From assembly GCA_021292105.1 (NCBI GenBank), contig CM037870.1, positions 43,418,576 through 43,482,575 of the forward strand: a stretch of 64,000 nt of DNA, written 5' to 3'. Positions 14,757-24,055 of this stretch are shown one piece after another (positions within the stretch are counted from its first letter, which is position 1; each line of letters opens with the position of its first letter). Position numbers and translations under genes: made by a program. Below the pieces are notes generated by a model. It was not told the origin of the DNA. It ran no database searches and saw nothing but the letters and a program-made list of their open reading frames with translations. The stretch is from Anadara kagoshimensis (lineage: Eukaryota > Mollusca > Bivalvia > Arcoida > Arcidae).

Positions 14757-17700
14757 AAGTAAATTTGAGTGTTTATGTGTTTGTGTGTTAGATGTCAACG
14801 GAGAGTTCATTTGTCAATTGATGTATGCGGAACGGAGAAATGACTTGTATATATTATAACCATGACAACAGTAATTTAATGTACATGTTGAAGGGTTTTA
14901 TAGTAAACAATCTCATCCTAGTACCTGTAATTAAGGGGAAATAAATTCACACCTCAAAGATTCTAAATGATATAAAACATTCCAGTAATTGCTTCTATGT
15001 CTGTAATCAAACTTCGGAATCTTCACATTTTGTTAAACTAAATCGAAAAACATATTAGTATCCCTTAACCTTCTAATAGCATGTGAAGACTGCAAGGAAC
15101 CCCCCCCCCCCTCTCTCTCTCTCTCTCTTATAAAGCAATGGACAACAGAGTACATTTTGGACAAACATTCTCAAAGGGAATGTTTTATTACCCAGGAAGA
15201 GGAAGGAAAGGGTGTAATGATTGCTATTGTGTCCCAGTCAATATTCATTAGTTTCTGTCATTTATGGGATGGTGGAGGGAACCGAAATATTCGGAGAAAA
15301 AAAACTGACCTTGGTTATTAATTTTACAAACTTTTCACACTAGCAACTCTCACGAGTGCGCTTCGAACCAGGTCGGTGCAAGGCACCCTTATTCGAGTCT
15401 GGTTTATGCGAGACAATCTGGTTCGAACCTGGCCCGTGAGAGGCACTCTCATTCGAGTTTACCCGGTGCTTAGCACTCTAATTCAAACCTAGCCAGTGAG
15501 AGATACTCTGATTCGAACCTGGCCAGTGAGAAAAACTCTGATCTTAACCGATGAGGTTTATCATGATCAGTAGAGTAATCTATAACACGATTTTTTAATC
15601 TGAAATTGAGCGGACTTTATCTTTGGTAGTTTTCCTAAACTGGGGGTATGCTAAGAGGTACCTCCTTACTATGCAGATCACGTTGTAGTACATACAGATA
15701 AAATCACATCATAGTTCTAGTTACTGTCCCTATGACGAAATACGAGCTACCTCAACTATCATCTGATCAGGGTGTTTTAAAGGACTTCGTGACGTGGTTT
15801 AATTTGATTTAAACATTGTATAAAGATTTAAACATTAACTTTGATTTTATACTGAAAATATAGAAAGTAAACAATAGAAACAATCTTTACTGAAAATGAG
15901 TACACATTTGAGTAAATTGAACATCTTCTAATAAAAAGAAGACCTTGAAGCGATCAAGATAAGTGAAATAATTCTTATTTCGGCGTAAAACACAATTCTT
16001 CCACCAATCCATATATTTATTTAAAGCACGGTAACTACACATGCTTTATGATTAATATACAACGTACCCTGTGATAAGCTTGAGGAGTTTGTTAAATTGT
16101 TGTGGAAAGTATGATTTATATAATTTATTACAAGTGAGAGATCCTGGTATTTTGTCGTCTGCTAAAAGTAATTTAAAACTAAAATATTCTAAAATGTTAA
16201 ATGTATTCTTCTTTCATTTTTTTTCTTTTTTGTATTTTCTTATTGCCTGATAGATTTCTTACAATTTTATATTTGAAATCGTTAAAATTAGAGGACACAG
16301 AGAATTCATAAAACAGGATGTATTTTTCTCAGGTGAGCAGACGACCAACGTTACAAAATGAAATATGACAACCACGAGTTTTACAAGTATTACCTAATAT
16401 TTCACGCAATGTGACATGGTTTATGCAAATGTAGCCAGATTAGGACAAAGTTTATACAGGGAGGGTAAACATATTAAAATTTATTACTCATTTTAATTCT
16501 GCAAAAAGGTCAAAAACTGTAAAACTTAGCTTGTTACTCATTTCATTCTGCAAAAGGTCAAAAACTATGAAATTCATTCTGCAAAAAGGTCAAAAACTGA
16601 GAAATTTATTACACAATTTGGTAAGATAATGCACCTCTGCAAAAAGACCAAAATGTGAAAATAGATTTATTACTCATTTTAGCAGGAAAATAGACATGAA
16701 TTAGACTGTACCCTTGGCAATTTAGTGATCCGTTCATCACAGCTATTTTTGGATTTTAATGAAATAAAAATAGCACATGACTATTTCTATTCTAGTATAG
16801 ACAGTTTAAAAATCAAAAATAACTCGTACCACGCTTTAAGGTATGTGTCAGTTTTATTCTCAAATGGAAAAATAAAATCAGGTTTTAAACACATTGCATA
16901 TGTCATTGTCAAATAAATACGACTGTATATGTATATTCTGAATCTTGAACTTCCTTCTTAGGTCTTTCAGCTTTCTTTTTTACAAAAGTTTATAATTTAC
17001 CAGCGAAAAGAGAATTGTGGTTTTAAGGACATTATTCATTATATCAACTGACGAAAAAATCGTGTTTTTGAGGACAATATTCATGATACCACCGACGAAA
17101 GAAATCGTGGTTTTGACGACAATGTTTATAACATCATCAGCGAAAAAGAAAATCGTGGTTTTAAGGACAATATTCAGTACATCAACTGACGAAAAAATCG
17201 TGGTTCTGAGGACAGTATCACTGATAAAAGAAAATCGTGGTTTTAAGGACAATATTCATAATACATGTTGTCTGGTGAAATAATACATTTCGTCTAATGC
17301 TGTATTTTTCACTGGTTGTCACATTAATACGACAAGTAGAGATTTATTTTGGTAGAAGATGTTCGTAATTCCTAGTTACCTGACGGTCTGACAGTGTGTA
17401 TAGTATTATGTTATAGTATTATGTATTTAGTCGGTAGTCATACATGTTGACATACTGATGAGTGTTTCCATATCAGTTTTCCTTTCAATATTTAACTTTA
17501 ATTAAATGTATGTAAATATAAAGACAAAAAGATCGCATTACAAGTCCGGTAACTCAGGGATATAAAGCTAACATCAACATTCAGATTTACACGATACTGT
17601 ACACATATTAATGATTATGAAAGGTCAGACCTCCCGTCCAAGTTACCAGCATATCTATGCAGGTAAAACAACTAAAGCATACTCCAACATACAGCTAACT

Positions 17701-17917
17701 ATACACAGAAGATAAACAAAATTTAAGCATACCTTTGAGATAATAGAAGTCCCAAATCCTTGTCTCCATAGTTAATTAAGTGCATAATTCCTGGACTTAA
17801 TGTCATTGGTGCCACAGGATTTACTGGACTTACACCCGGACTGACCACCGGACTCACCCCGGGGCTGATCCCGGGGCTCACCGGCTGTGTGACCGGTGGG
17901 GTCAGTGTATAGATCAT
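2111..17917 (-). CDS. 3CxxC-type zinc-finger protein (RTP/ZAR1-like), four-exon gene
   Basis: Spliced CDS join(17917-17733, 7823-7679, 3792-3622, 2275-2111) on the minus strand: 185+145+171+165 = 666 nt, 221 aa plus TGA. Residues 1-61 are a Pro/Ser/Val-rich leader. Residues about 63-216 match the 3CxxC zinc-finger layout: an N-terminal W-x-F-x-x-L segment (WHGEFDRLF), RFSC-QEC-GHGW (C109, C112), YGQQCSRC (C147, C150), and a C-terminal H201...C206-Q-A-C209-x4-C214. This order is the signature of receptor-transporting proteins (chaperones that help chemosensory GPCRs reach the membrane in vertebrates) and of ZAR1-type RNA-binding proteins. No C-terminal transmembrane segment follows the domain, unlike vertebrate RTP1/2, so a soluble protein is more likely. 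The exact role is unknown. The ATG is the first in frame after an upstream TAA at about 17955 and has A at -3. The splice junctions all obey GT-AG. I am very sure of the domain and less sure of function. Confidence 0.9.
2276..3621 (-). other. Intron 3 of the 3CxxC gene
   Basis: 1,346 bp, GTAAGT...CAG, phase 0. It is AT-rich and carries one dispersed-family copy (2362-2482) close to exon 4. Overlapping short ORFs on both strands at 3321-3611 have no recognisable product. Confidence 0.85.
2362..2482 (+). repeat. Dispersed family A, partial copy
   Basis: Carries the family core in degraded form: AGCAAAGTAAAA, then GAACTTCCACTAGGGAAATG, GGTGCTCCGG and AGCTAGCTA. It lies in intron 3, about 90 bp from exon 4. 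Confidence 0.65.
3622..3792 (-). CDS. Exon 3 of the 3CxxC gene: zinc-finger core
   Basis: Exactly 57 codons in phase 0. It begins ECGHGWTSMKGRVIFWF and ends HAMWYPEEVVK. It supplies C112 (second ligand of the first CxxC), the conserved G-H-x-W-x-S and K-G-x-V-x-F strand, then YGQQCSRC with C147 and C150. The acceptor is CTATTTTTAG and the donor AAA|GTAAGT. The W-Y-P-E-E-V segment before the donor is the family's usual link to the C-terminal helix. This is the most diagnostic exon for the family call. Confidence 0.93.
3988..4106 (+). repeat. Dispersed family A, partial copy
   Basis: Has the AACAAACATAC opening, a degraded middle and CAGGGAAGTGAGGCCGATTG. Located in intron 2. Confidence 0.55.
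5788..5910 (-). mobile_element. tRNA-derived SINE, tail fragment
   Basis: Matches the tail half of the SINE at 57071-57394: GAATATTTCACTTATATCAA, GCCAGCTATAGG, GTGCAGAAATTTTGCCTGTG and ATCTTTATCGTG. The tRNA head is missing. A palindrome fragment follows directly at 5903-5966. Confidence 0.7.
5903..5966. mobile_element. Palindromic MITE, degraded copy
   Basis: TGTCATATACCACTTTTTTA followed by TCATAAAATGCATTTAAAAG and GGTGATACCA resembles half of the palindrome at 63777-63896. Both copies sit next to the same SINE family. Confidence 0.5.
7598..7642. repeat. (CT)n microsatellite 36 bp inside the exon-2 donor
   Basis: About 45 bp of CT with one CTAT interruption. On the transcribed strand it is a (GA)n purine tract beginning about 36 nt after the GTAAGT donor of exon 2. 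Confidence 0.95.
7679..7823 (-). CDS. Exon 2 of the 3CxxC gene: N-terminal part of the zinc-finger domain
   Basis: 145 nt: one base finishing codon 62, then 48 codons beginning MELVWHGEFDRLF and ending KDSAKVRFSCQ. The acceptor (TTCTTATTTTCAG) has a good pyrimidine tract and the donor is the consensus CAA|GTAAGT. W-x-x-x-F near the start and W-R-x-F...A-x-V-R-F-x-C at the end are the family's typical spacing before the first zinc ligand, C109. The intron that follows falls between the two cysteines of the first CxxC pair. An internal ATG sits at the second codon, but the phase match with exon 1 makes it an internal methionine. Confidence 0.9.
9941..10137. repeat. TTTAGCG-rich repeat, probable MITE relic
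   Basis: Several TTTAGCG / CGCTAAA motifs occur in both orientations (ATTTTAGCGG, TTTAGCGC, CGCTAAAAT, GCGCTAA). The ends TAACTG...AGCAGTT look like decayed inverted termini. No coding sequence. Confidence 0.4.
12760..13125. repeat. Degenerate minisatellite, roughly 40-60-bp units
   Basis: Six or so units of the pattern CTCTGTCTAGCAATAGAG followed by ATCAAACAAGGTTAAATTTA, each diverged with indels. It looks old compared with the satellites at 19.6-23.8 kb. Confidence 0.65.
13130..13330 (+). repeat. Dispersed family B, copy 1
   Basis: Shares GCTCAGTATTAAACGTTCGA, a CAGG...ACTGTA end and upstream TCGAGTGGCCGAGA-like text with 33740-33900 and 41915-42135. Diverged; no coding content seen. Confidence 0.4.
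14705..14753. repeat. (CT)n microsatellite
   Basis: Uninterrupted CT dinucleotides, about 49 bp. Confidence 0.97.
15100..15128. repeat. Poly-C then (CT)n
   Basis: About 12 C followed by about 8 CT repeats. Confidence 0.95.
15361..15540. repeat. 30-bp tandem repeat with tRNA B-box-like motif, six units
   Basis: Six units start exactly every 30 bp (15361, 15391, 15421, 15451, 15481, 15511), with a decayed partial unit before them. The unit reads ATTCGAACCTGGCCAGTGAG then AGACACTCTG. Units 3 and 6 carry [G]TTCGAACC, close to the RNA polymerase III B-box consensus GGTTCGANNCC. No A box is at the correct distance, so these are not tRNA genes. Confidence 0.85.
16472..16681. repeat. Imperfect minisatellite, TCTGCAAAAAGGTCAAAAAC units
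   Basis: Four copies of TCTGCAAAAAGGTCAAAAAC or close variants, separated by TTTATTACTCATTTTA-like spacers of variable length. Confidence 0.8.
17008..17268. repeat. Minisatellite, 51-57-bp units next to exon 1
   Basis: Five to six units of the form AAATCGTGGTTTTAAGGACA, ATATTCAT and CATCAACTGACGAAAA. Both strands stay open for about 90 codons because most unit lengths are multiples of three; no start context or known protein supports coding. Confidence 0.85.
17733..17917 (-). CDS. Exon 1 of the 3CxxC gene: start codon and Pro/Ser/Val-rich leader
   Basis: Encodes residues 1-61 plus two bases of codon 62. It starts MIYTLTPPVTQPVSPG and continues with five or six imperfect S-P-G-[IV]/S-P-V steps, then a short conserved-looking tail (PGIMHLINYGDKDLGLLLSQ) that leads into the domain. 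The exon is clearly more GC-rich than its surroundings because of the CCCCGGG-type repeats. The donor is AAAG|GTATGC on the minus strand. The exon ends in phase 2 and is completed to Arg by the first base of exon 2. The leader is probably disordered and could expand or shrink by repeat slippage. A 5' UTR intron is possible (TTTTAG lies just upstream of the ATG) but cannot be settled here. Confidence 0.82.
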
Positions 17918-19605
17918 CGTTTCTCCTAAAATCGACTCCAGTTGGACTGTTTAAGTGAACACTTTAAAATTAAAAACCTGGCCGTTTTGGTCACTTCACC
18001 AGAGAATTGTGATAACTTTTGGCTAGAAGAAGTAATGTTGTACTGAGTCAGATATTATCTGTGTGTCCAGTTACTTGTAAATGTCCCTGGGGATATTACT
18101 AACGGTAAACAGTCTTCCTTCTTGCAAAATGATTATAATTTCTTTTTCGTTTCCTTTAAGTAGAGTCGTTTTAATTGACTTTCCTGCAGGTGCTCTTATT
18201 AATGTTGATAATTAATAATTTCTCTACTAAAATACTGTGGTATATCCCTGTAAACTTGATGTACATCCATATATAAATAATAAACAGTTAAATTTAAAAT
18301 CTAAAATAATAATACAAAAGTTTTAAGTAAACTTATGAAGAGATCATCAAAACAATATATGTGATAGAAGATACATCTATCTAGTATATATACACTTCTT
18401 TAAAGTCTCGTTACAGGTGTTTTACGGTTGTAACAATCCGACTCAGTCGTTGACTTTTCACCAACTGACAAATTCGTCCTATATGTCCTGTATATATATT
18501 TAATATACTATCTCTTGCTTCACTGGCTCTCCTCGTCCTCAAAATAGAAAAAGTTCAAACACAGAGGTTATATACATAAATGTAAGAACAAATATCCCAA
18601 ATATCGAACCCCTCAAGTTTACATACTCCAACCGGTGGAGCAGGAGGCATGTGTATACATAAAACTTTATATCTGGGCTACCTTTTACATACTTTATTTA
18701 AATATCTTATATTACCTTTGTATTTGAATTGTACTCGTATATTTACAGAAAAAACGCTTATTTACTGAAGAAACGATTGCGCAATTTCAAGTGCTTGTTT
18801 AAAATAAATCATAATCTAATGAAGTGGATGATACAGGAATTGTGACAAAACTCGAACTGGCCTGATAAAACATACATTTGTACATGTATGTTACATGGGC
18901 AAACAAAAAAGCATTATGTTTATCAGAATTTAAAAAATAACCATAATGCAAAAATATTGTGCATACATATTGCATATCATTGTAAATTAAATTGTGACAA
19001 AATTTGACTTCTTAGAATTTATAGGTACAGATAAAATATCTTTTAATATCTGTTCTTGTGGATTTACTCAAAATCTTTTTGTTTGAAATCAGATCAATTT
19101 TAATAAGATTATAAGGATAAATGACACTTTAATATCTTCTGTAATAACCTGGCTTGTTTGAAAGCGAGAAAATTCTATTACTTTTAGACATGTATTTCTT
19201 GGTAGATTTCAATAACGCACCATATACATTTTCATACTATTTAGTGTTATTTATATCAAAAACTCGCAAAGGAATTATTCTTAAAAAATCAATTGAAAAA
19301 AAGAAATAAAAAATTTAAAAAAAAAATAAAAAAGAAGAAAAAAACCAGGGGAAAAATTATGAAAGAAAAAGGGAAAGAAGTGTTGCAAAATTTATTAATC
19401 TTTACTTGAAGTCTAAGTAGGCACCGATCACGGATTGTACAACAAGGTATATATTATCGATATATCGCATTTTAACCTGCAAGTGACGTGGCATAAGTAG
19501 GCATTTATTTATTGTTTAAACGTCAGCTAAATTAAAATATATTTTATGCAAATCACGAAAAGACATTTCAAGATCCAACAAGTTTAATAAGAGCGTTTAT
19601 CTGAA
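17918..19605. other. 5' flank of the 3CxxC gene
   Basis: Upstream region of the gene, AT-rich. An in-frame TAA lies at about 17955 on the minus strand. A low-complexity A-rich stretch occupies about 19290-19380. I see no clear TATA box, CpG-rich promoter or further exon. Confidence 0.5.
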
Positions 19606-21785
19606 ACCACTGGTAATGGCAGACAACTGATGGCTTCTCAGTGTTTGTTGTAAGTGTGACCTTACCGAACACACCAATGCTGACGTTCGAATTCTAGTAT
19701 ATGCAGTGTGTATGGTTCAAAGCACACAATGGTGAAGTTCAACGACAGATAAATGATGGCTTCTCCGTGTGTAAGTGTGACGGTACCAAACACACCAATG
19801 CAGACTTTCTAGTATATACAGTGAGTTTTGTACAAAGCACACAATGGTGAAGTTCAAAGACAGACAAATGATGACTTCTCCGTGTGTAAGTGTGACGGTA
19901 CCAAACACACCAATGCAGACTTTCTAGTATATACAGTGAGTTTTGTACAAAGCACACACTGGTGAAGTTCAAAGACAGACAAATGATGACTTTCAGTGTG
20001 TAAGTGTGACGGTACCAAACACACCAATGCAGACTTTCTAGTATATACAGTGAGTTTGGTACAAAGCACACAATGGTGAAGTTCAAAGACAGACAAATGA
20101 TGACTTTCAGTGTGTAAGTGTGACGGTACCAAACACACCAATGCAGACTTTCTAGTATATACAGTGAGTTTTGTACAAAGCACACAATGGTGAAGTTCAA
20201 AGACAGACAAATGATGACTTTCAGTGTGTAAGTGTGACGGTACCAAACACACCAATGCAGACTTTCTAGTATATACAGTGAGTTTTGTACAAAGCACACA
20301 ATGGTGAAGTTCAAAGACAGACAAATGATGACTTTCAGTGTGTAAGTGTGACGGTACCAAACACACCAATGCAGACTTTCTAGTATATACAGTGAGTTTT
20401 GTACAAAGCACACAATGGTGAAGTTCAAAGACAGACAAATGATGACTTTCAGTGTGTAAGTGTGACGGTACCAAACACACCAATGCAGACTTTCTAGTAT
20501 ATACAGTGAGTTTGGTACAAAGCACACAATGCTGAAGTTCAAAGACAGACAAATAATGACTTTCAGTGTGTAAGTGTGACGGTACCAAACACACCAATGC
20601 AGACTTTCTAGTATATACAATGAGTTTGGTACAAAGCACACAATGGTGAAGTTCAAAGACAGACAAATGATGACTTTCAGTGTGTAAGTGTGACGATACC
20701 AAACACACCAATGCAGACTTTCTAGTATATACAGTGAGTGTTGTACAAAGCACACAATGCTGAAGTTCAAAGACAGACAAATAATGACTTTCAGTGTGTA
20801 AGTGTGACGGTACCAAACACACCAATGCAGACTTTCTAGTATATACAATGAGTTTGGTACAAAGCACACAATGGTGAAGTTCAAAGACAGACAAATGATG
20901 ACTTTCAGTGTGTAAGTGTGACGGTACCAAACACACCAATGCAGACTTTCTAGTATATACAGTGAGTTTGGTACAAAGAACACAATATTAATGGTGAAGT
21001 TCAAAGACAGACAAATGATGACTTTCAGTGTGTAAGTGTGACGGTACCAAACACACCAATGCAGACTTTCTAGTATATACAGTGAGTTTGGTACAAAGCA
21101 CACAATGGTGAAGTTCAAAGACAGACAAATAATGACTTTCAGTGTGTAAGTGTGACGGTACCAAACACACCAATGCAGACTTTCTAGTATATACAGTGAG
21201 TTTGGTACAAAGAACACAATATTAATGGTGAAGTTCAAAGACAGACAAATGATGACTTTCAGTGTGTAAGTGTGACGGTACCAAACACACCAATGCAGAC
21301 TTTCTAGTATATACAGTGAGTTTGGTACAAAGCACACAATGGTGAAGTTCAAAGACAGACAAATGATGACTTTCAGTGTGTAAGTGTGACGGTACCAAAC
21401 ACATCAATGCAGACTTTCTAGTATATACAGTGAGTTTTGTACAAAGCACACAATGGTGAAGTTCAAAGACAGACAAATGATGACTTTCAGTGTGTAAGTG
21501 TGACGGTACCAAACACACCAATGCAGACTTTCTAGTATATACAGTGAGTTTTGTACAAAGCACACAATGGTGAAGTTCAAAGACAGACAAATGATGACTT
21601 TCAGTGTGTAAGTGTGACGGTACCAAACACACCAATGCAGACTTTCTAGTATATACAGTGAGTTTTGTACAAAGCACACAATGGTGAAGTTCAAAGACAG
21701 ACAAATGATGACTTTCAGTGTGTAAGTGTGACGGTACCAAACACACCAATGCAGACTTTCTAGTATATACAGTGAGTTTTGTACG
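19606..21785. repeat. 114-bp satellite array, about 19 units
   Basis: Period 114 bp, beginning with one degenerate unit and followed by about 18 very similar ones. Core ACAATGGTGAAGTTCAAAGA, then GATGACTTTCAGTGTGTAAG, GACGGTACCAAACACACCAA and TCTAGTATATACAGTGAG. Variants recur in a two-unit pattern (for example the GCTGAAG/AATAATGAC variant at about 20530 and 20758). Two units carry the same 6-bp ATTAAT insertion, 234 bp apart (about 20987 and 21221). The minus strand is open for 537 codons, a by-product of the 114-bp (38-codon) period. No transcript evidence can be drawn from the sequence. Confidence 0.97.
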
Positions 21786-23756
21786 TATGGTACTGAGTAT
21801 ACAATGGTAAAGTTTAAGGACAGACCACAAATACCTTGCTATTTATTGTCCGTTGTAAGTACAATGGTGAAGTTTAAGGACAGACCACAATTACCTTGCT
21901 ATTTATTGTCCGTTGTAAGTGTGGTACCGATTATACAATGGTGAAGTTTAAGGACAGACCACAAATACCTTGCTATTTATTGTCCGTTGTAAGTGTGGTA
22001 CTGAGTATACAATGGTGAAGTTTAAGGTTAGACCACAAATACCTTGCTATTTATTGTCCGTTGTAAGTACAATGGTGAAGTTTAAGGACAGACCACAATT
22101 ACCTTGCTATTTATTGTCCGTTGTAAGTGTGGTACCGAGTATACAATGGTGAAGTTTAAGGACAGACCACAAATACCTTGCTATTTATTGTCCGTTGTAA
22201 GTACAATGGTGAAGTTTAAGGACAGACCACAATTACCTTGCTATTTATTGCCCGTTGTAAGTGTGGTACCGATTATACAATGGTGAAGTTTAAGGACAGA
22301 CCACAAATACCTTGCTATTTATTGTCCGTTGTAAGTGTGGTACTGAGTATACAATGGTGAAGTTTAAGGTTAGACCACAAATACCTTGCTATTTATTGTC
22401 CGTTGTAAGTACAATGGTGAAGTTTAAGGACAGACCACAATTACCTTGCTATTTATTGTCCGTTGTAAGTACAATGGTGAAGTTTAAGGACAGACCACAA
22501 ATACCTTGCTATTTATTGTCCGTTGTAAGTACAATGGTGAAGTTTAAGGACAGACCACAATTACCTTGCTATTTATTGTCCGTTGTAAGTACAATGGTGA
22601 AGTTTAAGGACAGACCACAATTACCTTGCTATTTATTGTCCGTTGTAAGTACAATGGTGAAGTTTAAGGACAGACCACAAATACCTTGCTATTTATTGTC
22701 CGTTGTAAGTGTGGTACTGAGTATACAATGGTGAAGTTTAAGGACAGACCACAAATACCTTGATACTTATTGTCCGTTGTAAGTGTGGTACTGAGTATAC
22801 AATGGTGAAGTTTAAGGACAGACCACAAATACCTTGATACTTATTGTCCGTTGTAAGTGTGGTACTGAGTATACAATCGTGAAGTTTAAGGACAGACCAC
22901 AAATACCTTGCTATTTATTGCCCGTTGTAAGTGTGGTACCGATTATACAATGGTGAAGTTTAAGGACAGACCACAAATACCTTGCTATTTATTGTCCGTT
23001 GTAAGTGTGGTACTGAGTATACAATGGTGAAGTTTAAGGACAGACCACAAATACCTTGCTATTTATTGTCCGTTGTAAGTACAATGGTGAAGTTTAAGGA
23101 CAGACCACAATTACCTTGCTATTTATTGTCCGTTGTAAGTACAATGGTGAAGTTTAAGGACAGACCACAATTACCTTGCTATTTATTGTCCGTTGTAAGT
23201 ACAATGGTGAAGTTTAAGGACAGACCACAATTACCTTGCTATTTATTGTCCGTTGTAAGTACAATGGTGAAGTTTAAGGACAGACCACAAATACCTTGCT
23301 ATTTATTGTCCGTTGTAAGTGTGGTACTGAGTATACAATGGTGAAGTTTAAGGACAGACCACAATTACCTTGCTATTTATTGTCCGTTGTAAGTACAATG
23401 GTGAAGTTTAAGGACAGACCACAATTACCTTGCTATTTATTGTCCGTTGTAAGTACAATGGTGAAGTTTAAGGACAGACCACAAATACCTTGCTATTTAT
23501 TGTCCGTTGTAAGTGTGGTACTGAGTATACAATGGTGAAGTTTAAGGACAGACCACAAATACCTTGATACTTATTGTCCGTTGTAAGTGTGGTACTGAGT
23601 ATACAATCGTGAAGTTTAAGGACAGACCACAAATACCTTGCTATTTATTGTCCGTTGTAAGTGTGGTAACGAGTATACAATGGTGAAGTTTAAGGACAGA
23701 CCACAAATACCTGGCTAGTGTCTGCGGTAGGTTTGATACCGGACCTACAATAGTGA
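21786..23756. repeat. 60/74-bp satellite array, about 29 units
   Basis: Unit ACAATGGTGAAGTTTAAGGA, CAGACCACAA[AT]TACC, TTGCTATTTATTGTCCGTTG, TAAGT (60 bp). Many units have an extra GTGGTACTGAGTAT (74 bp). Rare variants recur together about 731 bp apart (TTGATACTTATT units and the ACAATCGTGAAG unit at 22874 and 23605), showing block duplication. Its core is almost the same as that of the adjacent 114-bp satellite, and the switch near 21786 happens without any unrelated spacer. Confidence 0.97.
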
Positions 23757-23893
23757 AGTTCAAGTATTTCTTAAAGCGCTGAGCATTATATATAAGTACA
23801 TGTATATAATAACAAGGTTGACAAAATAATTACGTCAAAGTCAAAACCAAAGTCACATAGAATGTACTTGATTACTTAAATTAATATCAATTA

Positions 23894-24055
23894 CAGTCAA
23901 ACCTGCCTTAAAGGCCACCTCTATATAAGGGTTACCTGCTTATAAAGACCAGTAGAATTGGATCCCAATTGTTCTTTATTCATACTATTTGAACCTGTAT
24001 ATAAAGGCCACTTTTACTGGTTCCCTTTGGTGACCTTTATATACAGGTTTGACTG
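23894..24055. mobile_element. Mariner-type MITE, 162 bp, TA target duplication
   Basis: Perfect 12-bp terminal inverted repeats CAGTCAAACCTG...CAGGTTTGACTG flanked by TA on both sides, and sub-terminal AAAGGCCAC repeats in both orientations. CAGT ends and a TA duplication are typical of Tc1/mariner derivatives. Too short to code for anything. Confidence 0.85.

Larger units (their letters stand above)
7824..17732 (-). other. Intron 1 of the 3CxxC gene
   Basis: 9,909 bp, GTATGC...CAG, phase 2. Contents by position: a TTTAGCG-rich repeat (9941-10137), a degenerate 40-60-bp minisatellite (12760-13125), a dispersed repeat copy (13130-13330), two CT microsatellites (14705-14753, 15100-15128), the 30-bp B-box-like array (15361-15540), a 50-70-bp minisatellite (16472-16681) and a 51-57-bp minisatellite (17008-17268). 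I see no extra coding exon in 7824-9940, 10140-12755 or 13340-14700. Confidence 0.78.

Noticed and set aside
15361-15540. A cluster of tRNA genes
   Set aside because: Only the B-box part is present. The 30-bp spacing is too short for a tRNA, and there is no A box or cloverleaf.
17456-17480. CTGATGAG as a hammerhead ribozyme core
   Set aside because: No GAAA partner and no stem II or stem I pairing around it.
19739-21352. 537-codon minus-strand ORF (and 361- and 202-codon shadows) as a repeat protein
   Set aside because: The frame is open only because the satellite unit is 114 bp, a multiple of three, and more than one frame is open through the array. The peptide has no known motif and the array shows DNA-level amplification.
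21970-23538. 60-140-codon plus-strand ORFs (MVKFKDRPQ repeats) as proteins
   Set aside because: They follow from the 60-bp unit and break at each 74-bp unit, so no selection on the frame is visible.
19606-23756. A CRISPR array
   Set aside because: There are no unique spacers; the whole unit repeats. The setting is an animal genome.
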